A DNA stretch of 64,000 nt from Archaeoglobus sp. (GTDB lineage: Archaea; Halobacteriota; Archaeoglobi; Archaeoglobales; Archaeoglobaceae): NCBI RefSeq assembly GCF_017656475.1, contig NZ_JACDNT010000001.1:1-64000 (forward strand), written 5' to 3'. Within the stretch, counting starts at the first letter, position 1. Every line of letters starts with the position of its first letter. Shown here piece after piece: positions 47,282 through 56,771 of this stretch. The translations under genes and the position numbers were made by a program. Below the pieces are notes generated by a model that searched no databases, was not told the origin of the DNA, and saw nothing but the letters and a program-made list of their open reading frames with translations.

Positions 47282-48247
47282 ATGATTATGTTGCTGAAGA
47301 AACTCGTGGAGATCGAGTCCCCGTCAGGGAGCGAGGAGGAGCTTAAAAACTTCATTAAGGACTTCCTCGAAAGGAGCGGCTATGAAGTTGTTGAGGGGGA
47401 CTACTTCATCTCCACAAAATCAAAATCCGAGCTTATTGTATCAACGCATCTCGACACAACCGCGGTTAAGGCCCCTTTCAGCACAGACGGAGTTTATGCA
47501 TACGGAACGGGTGTTTGCGATGCAAAGGCGAGCATTGCAGCGATTCTCGAAGCTGCAGAAAGGGGTGTTGACTTCACAATTGCATTTTTCTGCGATGAGG
47601 AGGAAAGCGGAAAAGGGTCAAAAGAGTTTGCGGAGAAATGGAAACAAGGCAGAATGGCGGTGGTTATGGAACCAACTGATCTGAAAATAGCCTCAAGACA
47701 TTACGGCAACCTGGATCTAACAGTTGAGGTGAGGGGAATTCAAAGTCATGGTTCTCTGCCAGAAATGGGTGTCAACGCCATAGAAAGAGCTTTTGAGATG
47801 ATAAATGAGCTGAAGAGACGTTTCAAAGTTACACCTCTCAAAATTCATGGTGGAAGTGACGATTATGTCATTCCCGATTACTGCAGAGTGAAACTGGATG
47901 TTGTGATAGAGCCAGAACTCAAACTGGATGATATGTTGAAGGAAATCGAGTTTCTCAAGACTTACGGGGACTACAAGGTTTCCAACGCATATGACGGTTT
48001 TGTAAGCAGGGTGGTTGCAAGACTGCTTGAACAGGCGATGAGGGCTGCTGGAGTTGATGTGGAGTATGTGATTATGCCATCCTGGACCGATGCTCTGAAC
48101 CTGAAAAATAGGTACGATGTTGTGGTCTGGGGGCCTGGAGAGTTACACTACTGCCACACGGCAAGAGAGAGGGTAAGGCTGAAGGATATAGAAACTGCGA
48201 GAGACGTTTTAATTAAGCTCAATGAAATTGTTAAACGAAAAATTTAA
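47282..48247 (+). CDS. M20-family peptidase/deacylase, LysK-like ([LysW]-lysine/ornithine hydrolase)
   Basis: LVEIESPSGSEEELKNFIKDFL...VSTHLDTTAVKAPF...CDAKASIAAILEAA...CDEEESGKGSKEF. Confidence 0.78.
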   Translation: MIMLLKKLVEIESPSGSEEELKNFIKDFLERSGYEVVEGDYFISTKSKSELIVSTHLDTTAVKAPFSTDGVYAYGTGVCDAKASIAAILEAAERGVDFTIAFFCDEEESGKGSKEFAEKWKQGRMAVVMEPTDLKIASRHYGNLDLTVEVRGIQSHGSLPEMGVNAIERAFEMINELKRRFKVTPLKIHGGSDDYVIPDYCRVKLDVVIEPELKLDDMLKEIEFLKTYGDYKVSNAYDGFVSRVVARLLEQAMRAAGVDVEYVIMPSWTDALNLKNRYDVVVWGPGELHYCHTARERVRLKDIETARDVLIKLNEIVKRKI

Positions 48248-48255
48248 GTTAATCC

Positions 48256-48648
48256 ATGCTTACAAGAGTCATGGCTCTTGGCTCGCAGTTTCTGGCTGAA
48301 ATGTATCCGATCCTAGCGCCACTAACAGTTGTTCTTGCGACGGGAATACTCTTCCTCATCATGCTGGGCCTTTTTGGCAACAGGCTTTCGAAGCTCGACA
48401 AGAGACAGATCAGAAGAGCGTTAACAGTAGCCGTGATCTCGTTTTACTTTGGCACCATTCTCTGTGCAGTGGCGGGAATCTTCAAACCAGATGAGGAGTT
48501 TTTCAAGTTGATAGATGGGCTTAATCTGGCCTTCATCACTACTGTGTCGTTTTACTTCGGTTCCAGAACTGTTGAGAGATACATCGAGGCTAAATACCCA
48601 GAATCTGCTGAATCACGTCACCATAAAGAAGATGAAGGGCTACAATGA
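48256..48648 (+). CDS. Membrane protein of unknown function
   Basis: Several hydrophobic segments: YPILAPLTVVLATGILFLIMLGLFG etc. Confidence 0.6.
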   Translation: MLTRVMALGSQFLAEMYPILAPLTVVLATGILFLIMLGLFGNRLSKLDKRQIRRALTVAVISFYFGTILCAVAGIFKPDEEFFKLIDGLNLAFITTVSFYFGSRTVERYIEAKYPESAESRHHKEDEGLQ

Positions 48649-49273
48649 TAACCGGATGCTGAACAACGTAAATTTTTAGAGAGTTTCTGCCCAGGTATGG
48701 CACCAAAGGCACGTTAAGATTGATGCCCTTAGGTCTCGCAACGTTTCCAGAGAACATCCCGATAAGGAATACGCCCAACCATGGAAGAAGAGGGTAGTAG
48801 TCGAGTGTGGAGAAGCCGTAGGGCATCAGGCCGAGCCATACTAACGTCTCCGTATCCACCCTTACCCGGTTCATGATGAGACCTATTACGAAAAATGTTA
48901 AACCAGCTGGAAGCTGGATTTTTGGATATCTCAAGAAAATGTAGCCAATAAGCGTGGCGAGAGTAAAGAAGTGGATTATCCCAAACACTACCACTTCATC
49001 GGGAACGAGTGCGAAGGTGACCGCTGTAATTGTTGCAGCAAGAGCAGCGAGTTTTAAAACCTTCTTTTTCAACCTGCTCAGATCGGGATTAATGACAGAG
49101 AGAGTGTATCCTGAAATGAAGATGAACATCCCACCGATGAACCTCGGAAAATAGTACCAGAAGGCTCCCGAAAGCTCGATTTTGCCGAAGTAGTACGCAT
49201 CAAAAAAAGAGTGGAAGACGAGCATTAAGATTACTGCTACTCCTCTGGCAATGTCTATTTCAGGATATCTCAT
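48590..49273 (-). CDS. DUF1624/heparan-alpha-glucosaminide acetyltransferase-like membrane protein
   Basis: MRYPEIDIARGVAVILMLVFHSFFDAYYFG...FIFISGYTLSV; ATG 49273 overlaps the upstream stop. Confidence 0.75.
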   Translation of the reverse strand: MRYPEIDIARGVAVILMLVFHSFFDAYYFGKIELSGAFWYYFPRFIGGMFIFISGYTLSVINPDLSRLKKKVLKLAALAATITAVTFALVPDEVVVFGIIHFFTLATLIGYIFLRYPKIQLPAGLTFFVIGLIMNRVRVDTETLVWLGLMPYGFSTLDYYPLLPWLGVFLIGMFSGNVARPKGINLNVPLVPYLGRNSLKIYVVQHPVIIVALHLLYGDVIQQILGI

Positions 49274-50049
49274 CTGAAGTATCTCAAATCCTCGTCGCTC
49301 TTCCACTGCTGAACTGCCATCTCCTGCATTTCTTTTATCTGGGCAATGATCTTTTCCATCTCCTTGGCCCTCTCCTCCAGAGCCTCAACTGAGACTTTCA
49401 GGTTCAGCATTTTGCACAGCACATCAAGAACCACCTTTGCACTCTTAGGATCGACCATGTATCCCGAAGTGACACCCATCAAACAAGCTGCAGGAATGTT
49501 CTCAAGCTTCGAAACACCGAGCAGAAGACCTGAAGCACCGATAATACCTCCTCCCGGCTCACCGGGCTCGAACTTCACTCCGTATTCCTTAAGCTCCTCA
49601 ACGATTTCGGAGGAGTTGGCAGCACCTATGACGTAGGGCTCCTCAACAAGCTTACCTACACCGTATCCACCAAGCGTGTATATCATCCTGGCAGAGAACT
49701 TCTTTGCGACGTCGATGTAGGCATTAACGAGCTCGAAGTGTCCCTCGTTGCTTATGCTCTGAAAATCTCCCACGAGGATCAGCAAATCCGTGCCATTTCC
49801 ATCAGATTTCCATGCATAAACCTCATTTTTGGGCATTCTTATTGTCCCATCCTCAAGAACCATCACCTGAGGTGGGAAGTAGTAGGAGTATATCTCAACA
49901 ACCTTTTCAGCCTTCAACTCGTTCACCAGATGATCTGCAACAAGCTTGCCAACATGGCCTATACCCGGTAGCCCTTCTATGAAGACCGGGTTTTCAAGAC
50001 CGACTTCTTCAGGGCTCTTCAAAAATCTGACATCAACTTTCTCTAACAT
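49270..50049 (-). CDS. PAC2/PbaB-like proteasome assembly chaperone family protein
   Basis: VFIEGLPGIGHVGKLVADHLVNELKAEKVVEIYSYYFPPQV. Confidence 0.85.
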   Translation of the reverse strand: MLEKVDVRFLKSPEEVGLENPVFIEGLPGIGHVGKLVADHLVNELKAEKVVEIYSYYFPPQVMVLEDGTIRMPKNEVYAWKSDGNGTDLLILVGDFQSISNEGHFELVNAYIDVAKKFSARMIYTLGGYGVGKLVEEPYVIGAANSSEIVEELKEYGVKFEPGEPGGGIIGASGLLLGVSKLENIPAACLMGVTSGYMVDPKSAKVVLDVLCKMLNLKVSVEALEERAKEMEKIIAQIKEMQEMAVQQWKSDEDLRYFR

Positions 50050-50053
50050 TTAT

Positions 50054-50221
50054 TCACCTCCTGAAGCTGAAAAATCCAATTTCCTTCCTCAACTTCCTCC
50101 TGTACTTTCCGTAAGGGTCCTCAATAGAGAATCTCGGTGGAATTGGCATGTAGGTTTTCTCACCACAAGCAGGGCACTTTTCCTTTAGCGTATACCTTCC
50201 GCATTTACCACATTTCCTCAT
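50054..50221 (-). CDS. nop10: H/ACA ribonucleoprotein subunit Nop10
   Basis: MRKCGKCGRYTLKEKCPACGEKTYMPIPPRFSIEDPYGKYRRKLRKEIGFFSFRR*; short ORF absent from the track. Confidence 0.92.
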   Translation of the reverse strand: MRKCGKCGRYTLKEKCPACGEKTYMPIPPRFSIEDPYGKYRRKLRKEIGFFSFRR

Positions 50222-50229
50222 CAAAACCT

Positions 50230-51033
50230 TCATGCTGCCTCCCTGACGAAGTTACCCTCCCCACCGAGTTTTTTAATTGCTTTCAAAACATTTTCAGTTG
50301 CCTTTTTCAAAACGTTTTCGGCTGTCTTGTAGTCATCCGCCTCAACAACGATTCTGTACTTTGGAGCGCCTACGTACTCTAACCTCATCTCCACACCGTC
50401 TTTTACGGCTTTTTTGGCCTCAAGTAGAGCCTTCTTTATCCTCTCTATTCCGTCAGAAGCAGAGCTTTTAAGCTCAAAGTAACCCCTCACTTTAACTCTC
50501 TTGGGCTTTATGTTTTCTCTGGCTATTTCAGCCATCTCCTTTGCGAACTCCTCACCCACAATCGGGGCAATGAGTTCGTATCCTTCAAAGGCAGCCTCTT
50601 CGAAAGCTGCGTAAACGGAATCGTACTCCTTCATGAGCTTCTTGCCAATCTTCTCAAGTTCTCTGAAATCAACGTTTAACTTTTCACCGATTATCTCCAG
50701 CCATTTGAAGGCTTTCATCTCGTTCTTCCACTGCTGAAGCTTCTCTCTCCGCTGCCTCTCGTTAACATCCTTGATTGAAAGGTCGATGTGCCCCCTTTTT
50801 GGATTCACATCGAGAACCTTGCAAATTACCTTCTGACCTTTTTTTACATGCTCTCTGATATCCTTAATCCACCCGGATGCCACTTCACTTATATGCACCA
50901 TCCCCTCTCTACCCTCATACTCGTCAAGAGAAACAAATGCCCCAAAATCAAGTACTCTCTTGACGGTTCCTATTACAATTTCGCCTTTTGAAGGATAACC
51001 GCTTCTTTTTATAATCAGTCTCTTTTCTTTCAT
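50230..51033 (-). CDS. Translation initiation factor aIF2 alpha
   Basis: MKEKRLIIKRSGYPSKGEIVIGTVKRVLDFGAFVSLDEYEGREGMVHISEVASGWIKDI. Confidence 0.95.
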   Translation of the reverse strand: MKEKRLIIKRSGYPSKGEIVIGTVKRVLDFGAFVSLDEYEGREGMVHISEVASGWIKDIREHVKKGQKVICKVLDVNPKRGHIDLSIKDVNERQRREKLQQWKNEMKAFKWLEIIGEKLNVDFRELEKIGKKLMKEYDSVYAAFEEAAFEGYELIAPIVGEEFAKEMAEIARENIKPKRVKVRGYFELKSSASDGIERIKKALLEAKKAVKDGVEMRLEYVGAPKYRIVVEADDYKTAENVLKKATENVLKAIKKLGGEGNFVREAA

Positions 51034-51069
51034 CCTTTTTCCCTCCTCTTTCAATGAATTTAAATATTG

Positions 51070-51768
51070 TCACCAGGTCAGATCCGATGCCTTGAAAACC
51101 GGGCCATCAGTACACACTCTCAGACCGTTCTCAACGACGCATGAACCACAAACACCTAAGCCACATCTCATAAACCTCTCAAGCGAAAACTCTGCTTTAT
51201 CCAAAGCATCACGCTCCTTTAAGAACTCATATGTTGCTCTGAGCATACCCTCGCTACCACAAACATAGATTTTCTCAAATTCGTCAAGGTTTTCAAGGCT
51301 TAAAGCGTCGATGACGGTTCCTTTTAACCCCAAAGTTCCATCTTCAGTTGTAATCGTAATTTTATCGAATTTGTCAATCCAGAACAGGTTTTGGGACGTT
51401 CTGTCGCCATAAATAACACTCACTTTTGCATTACATTTCCGCAGATAATCATAGAGGTATTTCAAGGGAGCAATTCCGATACCGCCAGCAACAATGAGGG
51501 CGCTTTTAGAAGGTGAGAAAGCATTACCAAAGGCCCCCCTTATCCCCACATACATCCCTTCCTCTGACTTGACAAGCCTTTCAGTAGTCTCACCCACCGC
51601 CTTTACAGTAACCGAATTTGGAGATGAAAGGCTTAGGGGTATTTCCTCATAGCCCGGAACATTCACCATAACAAACTGTCCCGGATATGACTGCAGCCTG
51701 ATATTAAAGTTGATCGTGACGATTTTTTCAGTTAACCTCTCTAATTTTGTTATTTTTGCGTGATACAT
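51070..51768 (-). CDS. pyrK: Dihydroorotate dehydrogenase electron transfer subunit PyrK
   Basis: FNIRLQSYPGQFVMVNVPGYEEIPLSLSS...ERFMRCGLGVCGSCVVENGLRVCTDGPVF. Confidence 0.85.
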   Translation of the reverse strand: MYHAKITKLERLTEKIVTINFNIRLQSYPGQFVMVNVPGYEEIPLSLSSPNSVTVKAVGETTERLVKSEEGMYVGIRGAFGNAFSPSKSALIVAGGIGIAPLKYLYDYLRKCNAKVSVIYGDRTSQNLFWIDKFDKITITTEDGTLGLKGTVIDALSLENLDEFEKIYVCGSEGMLRATYEFLKERDALDKAEFSLERFMRCGLGVCGSCVVENGLRVCTDGPVFKASDLTW

Positions 51769-51841
51769 ATTTTTGGCTCAGGAGACAAGAGTTTATAAAT
51801 GTATTTTAGCTCTTTTTTAAATGATTAATTGTTTAATATTT

Positions 51842-51858
51842 TTACAACTCAGTTGTAA
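51842..51858. promoter_or_regulatory. Perfect 17-bp palindrome TTACAACTcAGTTGTAA in the divergent pyrK/HTH intergenic region
   Basis: Read directly; 8-bp arms, 1-bp centre. Confidence 0.6.
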
Positions 51859-51955
51859 TATATTTGCAATTTTGTGAAATTTACTATTAAGTTTGTACGC
51901 ATAACATGCAACATCTTAGGAAAAATTTAAAAAACGTGCAAGGAAGTAACACACA

Positions 51956-52171
51956 ATGATAAGCGATTTGCCAGACAATATCCGCAAAACAGCAGTTGCG
52001 CTGCTAAGGCTGAGAGAGGCCACTGCAGAGGATATTGCTAAGATTACCGGACGCAAGAGGTCCACGGAAAGTTACTATCTTAATCTGATGGCTGATATGA
52101 AACTCGTTAAGAAAAAGAAAGTTGGTAGGAAAATATATTTCGTGTTCAACTCAAATCAGGGCGAACAATAA
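51956..52171 (+). CDS. Small winged-HTH (ArsR-like) transcriptional regulator
   Basis: LPDNIRKTAVALLRLREATAEDIAKITGRKRSTESYYLNLMADMKLVKKKKVGRKIYFVF. Confidence 0.75.
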   Translation: MISDLPDNIRKTAVALLRLREATAEDIAKITGRKRSTESYYLNLMADMKLVKKKKVGRKIYFVFNSNQGEQ

Positions 52172-52257
52172 AAGTCCACCACAAGCATTTTTGAAAACTC
52201 ACTTTTTTGACATAAGTTAAAGGGAATGAACGTTTCATTATATACCAAGCGGGACAA

Positions 52258-52283
52258 ATATTGCTAAAAAATATTGCTAAAAA
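52258..52283. repeat. Perfect tandem duplication of 13-mer ATATTGCTAAAAA
   Basis: 52258-52270 and 52271-52283 identical; a third TGCTAAAAA at 52414-52422. Confidence 0.7.
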
Positions 52284-52428
52284 TTAATTTAAAATTTATG
52301 TTAAAAATTATTAGTTTGATTATGAATTATTTTAAAAAAATTTAAGTTATAATTTATTTTTTTATTTTAAGGTATCATTTTCAAAGTATGCTTTCTTAAC
52401 CATTTCATATTAATGCTAAAAAATTTCG

Positions 52429-52445
52429 TTACAGATTTTTTGTAA
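52429..52445. promoter_or_regulatory. TTACA-N7-TGTAA dyad
   Basis: TTACAgatttttTGTAA; same geometry as 51842-51858. Confidence 0.4.
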
Positions 52446-52452
52446 TAAAAAT

Positions 52453-52470
52453 TTTTAGGCAAACCTAAAA
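52453..52470. promoter_or_regulatory. 18-bp palindrome TTTTAGGcaaaCCTAAAA
   Basis: 7-bp arms, 4-bp spacer, read directly. Confidence 0.45.
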
Positions 52471-52597
52471 TCCCGTGATTCAAGAATTCAGTTATTTCAA
52501 AAATTATGTGAATATCAGGATTTGGATGTGTTTAATGGGGGGTAACTAGAAAAATAGCCCAAGTTGTTGAATCTATCACGATTTGTATAATATTCTG

Positions 52598-52614
52598 TTA
52601 CAATTTTCATGTAA
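52598..52614. promoter_or_regulatory. TTACA-N7-TGTAA dyad
   Basis: TTACAattttcaTGTAA; same geometry as 51842-51858. Confidence 0.4.
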
Positions 52615-52841
52615 TAAATAATTTTGAAGTTTTTAATCTATTTTAAAAAATTAATATACTTAAAATTTTTATTTTTTAATTTTTGAATATATCGAGTAAT
52701 TTTTGAAATACTTGTTCAATAAAGTTAAATAAAATAGTTTTAAAATATGGAAATTTTTTATTTTATAAATGTTTTTAAAATAATAATTTTTTAGGTATTG
52801 AAAAACAAAGTGCTTATTAACAAAGAAGTCGTAAAAAAGTT

Positions 52842-54728
52842 GTGAGTCCCGATCAAACGGCTGTTGAGTATTCGGCAAAGGATATTGAAGTTCTTGATGA
52901 CCTGGAAGCTGTCAGAAAAAGACCTGGAATGTACGTTGGAGGTGTGGGAGTTCGTGGACTGCATCACCTATTGTGGGAGGTAGTTGACAATGCTGTTGAT
53001 GAAGCCCTTGCAGGGTACTGCGATACAATAAAAGTGAGTCTTCACAAAGATGGTTCAGCGTCTGTAGAGGATAACGGAAGAGGGATTCCCACCGAGATGC
53101 ATGAACTGGGCAAGTCTGCGCTAGAAATTGTAATGACAAAGCTCCACGCTGGAGGGAAGTTCTCTAAGAAGGTTTATCGCGTTTCTGGTGGTTTGCACGG
53201 TGTTGGCGTTTCAGTTGTTAACGCGTTATCAGAGTGGCTGGAAGTGTGGGTTAAGAGAAACGGAAAAATTTACTATCAGAAGTACCAGCGTGGAAAGCCC
53301 GTAACAGAGCTTAAAGTTGTAGGAGAAACAAAGGAACATGGTACAAAAGTGAGATTTAAACCAGACAGAGAGATATTCGAGACGACGGAGTTCAAGTATG
53401 AAATTGTTAGCCAGCGTTTGAAGGAGCTTGCTTACCTCAACCGGGGATTGAAGATCATACTGGTGGATGAAAGAGAGGGTAAGGAAGAAGTCTTCCACTT
53501 TGAGGACGGAATAGTTGGTCTGGTAAAGAGCCTAAACAAAAATCGAAAGCCTCTTCACGACCCCATATACATAGAAACCATAAAAAATGGAGTAAGTGTT
53601 GAAGTGGCTATTCAATTTGTGAATTCTGACATTGAAAATATTCAGGCGTTTGCAAACAACATAAACACCTCTGAGGGCGGTTCTCACGTAGTAGGGTTCA
53701 GGGCCGGACTTACGAGGGCTGTAAATGAGTACGGCAAAAAGCATCTGAAGAAGTTTGAGCCAGTAACAGGAGCAGACATAAGGGAAGGGCTTACGGCAGT
53801 GATAAGCATCAAAGTCCCTGAGCCTCAGTTTGAGGGGCAGACGAAAACGAAGCTCACAAACAGCGATGTCAGAACTGTGGTTGAGTCAGCTGTTTATTCG
53901 GGAGTGTTAAAATGGTTCGAAGACAACCCCAATTTTGCAGAAATCCTACTCAACAAATTCATTCTGAACAAAAAAGCAAGAGAGGCAGCAAAAAGGGCTA
54001 AAGAACTCGTAAAGAGAAAAAACGAGCTGATTACAACTTTGCCGGGGAAGCTTGCCGACTGCTCATCAAAGAACCCTGAGGAGAGAGAGCTTTTCATTGT
54101 TGAGGGTGATTCCGCAGGAGGTTCTGCCAAACAGGCGAGAGACAGGAGATTTCAGGCAATCCTTCCGATAAAGGGCAAAATCATAAATGTTGAAAAGGCA
54201 GGAATGGCGAGAGTGCTTAAAAATGACGAGATAAAGGCGATAATATCTGCAATAGGGGCTGGAATAGGCAAAGATTTTGACATAACAAAGGCGAGGTACC
54301 GCAGAATCATAATAATGACCGATGCTGATGTTGATGGGGCGCACATCAGGACTTTGCTGCTCACGTTCTTCTACAGATACATGAGGCCGCTGATAGAGAG
54401 CGGGTACCTCTACATAGCCCAGCCTCCGCTCTACCAGATAAAGAAGGGGAAAAAGAGCTACTACGCCTACTCTGATGATGAGCTAAAGAGGACACTGGAG
54501 CAGGTTGGAAACGGAGAGGTGCAGAGATACAAGGGTTTAGGAGAAATGGACCCACATCAACTCTGGGAGACCACGATGAATCCGGAAAACAGAATCCTGA
54601 TACAGGTCACCCTCGAAGATGCCAAAAAGGCAGATGAGCTGTTCAGCATTCTTATGGGTGAGGATGTGGAGAGCAGGAGGAACTTCATAATGGCCCACTC
54701 TAAGGAGGTACGGAATCTTGACATCTGA
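52842..54728 (+). CDS. gyrB: DNA gyrase subunit B
   Basis: [68 protein letters not shown] start. Confidence 0.97.
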   Translation: MSPDQTAVEYSAKDIEVLDDLEAVRKRPGMYVGGVGVRGLHHLLWEVVDNAVDEALAGYCDTIKVSLHKDGSASVEDNGRGIPTEMHELGKSALEIVMTKLHAGGKFSKKVYRVSGGLHGVGVSVVNALSEWLEVWVKRNGKIYYQKYQRGKPVTELKVVGETKEHGTKVRFKPDREIFETTEFKYEIVSQRLKELAYLNRGLKIILVDEREGKEEVFHFEDGIVGLVKSLNKNRKPLHDPIYIETIKNGVSVEVAIQFVNSDIENIQAFANNINTSEGGSHVVGFRAGLTRAVNEYGKKHLKKFEPVTGADIREGLTAVISIKVPEPQFEGQTKTKLTNSDVRTVVESAVYSGVLKWFEDNPNFAEILLNKFILNKKAREAAKRAKELVKRKNELITTLPGKLADCSSKNPEERELFIVEGDSAGGSAKQARDRRFQAILPIKGKIINVEKAGMARVLKNDEIKAIISAIGAGIGKDFDITKARYRRIIIMTDADVDGAHIRTLLLTFFYRYMRPLIESGYLYIAQPPLYQIKKGKKSYYAYSDDELKRTLEQVGNGEVQRYKGLGEMDPHQLWETTMNPENRILIQVTLEDAKKADELFSILMGEDVESRRNFIMAHSKEVRNLDI

Positions 54729-55479
54729 GAGATACAGCAGGCAAATCATGGTTTTCGGGGAAGGGGGGCAGAAGAGGCTACGTGAGGCAAGTGTTCTCGT
54801 AGTGGGTGCGGGTGGGCTTGGCAGTCCAGTCATCGCCTACCTCGCAGCGGCTGGCGTGGGCAGGATCGGGATAGTTGATGCAGACTCAGTTGAAGAATCA
54901 AATCTCCAAAGACAGATAATACACGCCGGAAACATTGGAAAAAACAAGGCTGAGTCTGCGGCTGAATTTGTAAAAAAACTCAATCCGGATGTTGAAGTTG
55001 ACATTTACCCTTTTTCTTTAACTCCAAAAAACGTTCTTGACACAATAAAACCTTACGACGTTGTTGTGGGCTGCCCCGATAGCTTCAGGGTAAGATATAT
55101 GCTGAACGATGCCTGCATGCTTCTAAGAAAACCTTTCGTCCATGCAGCCGTTTACGCCTGGGAGGGGGAAGTGGGAGCTTTCTTTGGTAAACCTTGCTAC
55201 CGGTGCTACCTTCCAGCATCTCCAGAGGAGAGTGGAAGAGCCATAGTAGGAGCAACTGCCGGCGCTTTTGGATGTCTGCAAGCAGCTGAAGTAATAAAGA
55301 TAATTACCGGAAGTGGAAAACCGCTTTCTGGAAAGCTGGTTAGAGGAGACCTTGCCGAGATGGACTTTTTCACGATCAACATACCCAAAAATATTGACTG
55401 TCCTGTCTGTTCAGGAAGACTGAAAGGAATATTTGAGGAAAACTATACGGGAAGCTGCGATATTAAGCGTCTTGAATGA
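54718..55479 (+). CDS. ThiF/MoeB/HesA-family E1-like adenylyltransferase
   Basis: [66 protein letters not shown]...CPVC zinc site; TTG start with aggaggt upstream. Confidence 0.92.
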   Translation: MTSERYSRQIMVFGEGGQKRLREASVLVVGAGGLGSPVIAYLAAAGVGRIGIVDADSVEESNLQRQIIHAGNIGKNKAESAAEFVKKLNPDVEVDIYPFSLTPKNVLDTIKPYDVVVGCPDSFRVRYMLNDACMLLRKPFVHAAVYAWEGEVGAFFGKPCYRCYLPASPEESGRAIVGATAGAFGCLQAAEVIKIITGSGKPLSGKLVRGDLAEMDFFTINIPKNIDCPVCSGRLKGIFEENYTGSCDIKRLE

Positions 55480-55547
55480 TTTATCAAACTCAAAAATGAA
55501 TTATTTGGGCGAAACGTATTTATTGCAGAGTTAAGAAGTCAATAAGT

Positions 55548-56771
55548 ATGACTACAATTAACTTTCTTGGAGGATGCAGAGAAGTGGGAAGGTCAGCGGT
55601 AATGATAGACGGTATTGTAATCGATTACGGTGTAAAACCTTCTGATCCTCCCGAATTCCCGTTAAATGGTGTATCTCCTAAGGCCTTAATACTTTCCCAT
55701 GGTCATCTGGACCATATCGGAGTTGCACCTAACCTCATGTACTACGACCCTGAGGTCATCTTGACACCCCCATCTCATGAGCTTTCAATGATACTTCTGA
55801 GAGATTCAATGAAAATTATGCATCCACCTCCGTTTACCAAGAGAGAGCTCAGACAGTTTGAAAGCAACATCAGAGAAGTTGAGTATGAGGATCCGATCAC
55901 GGTTGGAGATTACGAGGTTGAATTTTTTAACGCAGGACACATTCCGGGAAGCGCCAGTGTGCATTTGCGAGGGGACATGAACATTCTCTACTCAGGAGAC
56001 ATCAGGTTAGAGAAAACAAGACTGCTTGAAGGTGCCAACACAGATTACCCCGAGACAGATATCCTTATTGTTGAGAGTACTTACTTCGGCACCGAGCATC
56101 CTGACAGAAAGGAGCTCGAAAGAAGCTTTGTCGAGAGCGTAATTGACACTCTTGACATGGGGGGCCATGCAATCATCCCTGCATTTGCTGTAGGCAGAAC
56201 TCAGGAAGTTTTGATGATACTCGAAAGGTATGGCATAACACCTTATGTAGATGGAATGGGTAAGGAGGTTGCACAGGTTATCCAGAGGCATCCAGATTTC
56301 ATCAGAAGTCCTAAAGAGCTAAAAAGAGCGATTAGAAATGCGATCCCGGTCGAGTGGAGGCAGAGAGAAAAGGTTCTGGAAGAGCCTTCAGCAGTTGTGA
56401 CAACCGCCGGAATGCTCAACGGTGGGCCTGCGATGTTCTACATCTCAAGACTTTACAACGACGAAAAGTCAAAGATACTTCTCACCGGATATCAGGTCGA
56501 GGGGACAAATGGAGATATGGCTTTAAGGACGGGCATGCTTAACTTGGGAACGAGGACTGTGAAGCTGAAGATGGGTGTCGAGCAGTACGACTTTTCAGCA
56601 CATGCAGACGACAGGCAGTTGAAGGAATACGTCAAGAAAGTTGTTGACAGAGGAGCAGAGGTTGTATTCACAATCCATGGAGAGGAAACTGAAGCATTTG
56701 CAGAGTGGATTAAAGAAAACATAGGGGTTGAGGCATACGGCCCGAAGAATGGAGAGATATATGTTATATGA
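55548..56771 (+). CDS. Beta-CASP MBL ribonuclease, aCPSF2-like
   Basis: FLGGCREVGRSAVMIDGIVIDYG...LSHGHLDHIGV...ESTYFGTEHPDR...VEQYDFSAHADDRQL; no KH domain. Confidence 0.9.
   Translation: MTTINFLGGCREVGRSAVMIDGIVIDYGVKPSDPPEFPLNGVSPKALILSHGHLDHIGVAPNLMYYDPEVILTPPSHELSMILLRDSMKIMHPPPFTKRELRQFESNIREVEYEDPITVGDYEVEFFNAGHIPGSASVHLRGDMNILYSGDIRLEKTRLLEGANTDYPETDILIVESTYFGTEHPDRKELERSFVESVIDTLDMGGHAIIPAFAVGRTQEVLMILERYGITPYVDGMGKEVAQVIQRHPDFIRSPKELKRAIRNAIPVEWRQREKVLEEPSAVVTTAGMLNGGPAMFYISRLYNDEKSKILLTGYQVEGTNGDMALRTGMLNLGTRTVKLKMGVEQYDFSAHADDRQLKEYVKKVVDRGAEVVFTIHGEETEAFAEWIKENIGVEAYGPKNGEIYVI

Larger units (their letters stand above)
52172..52841. other. Very AT-rich non-coding island upstream of gyrB with tandem repeats and dyads
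   Basis: Long A/T runs; no credible ORF; tandem 13-mer; several inverted repeats. Confidence 0.7.

Noticed and set aside
52258-52283. Tandem 13-mers as bacterial DnaA-type DUE repeats
   Set aside because: Archaea do not use DnaA; only the general resemblance to an unwinding element is kept as a speculative finding.
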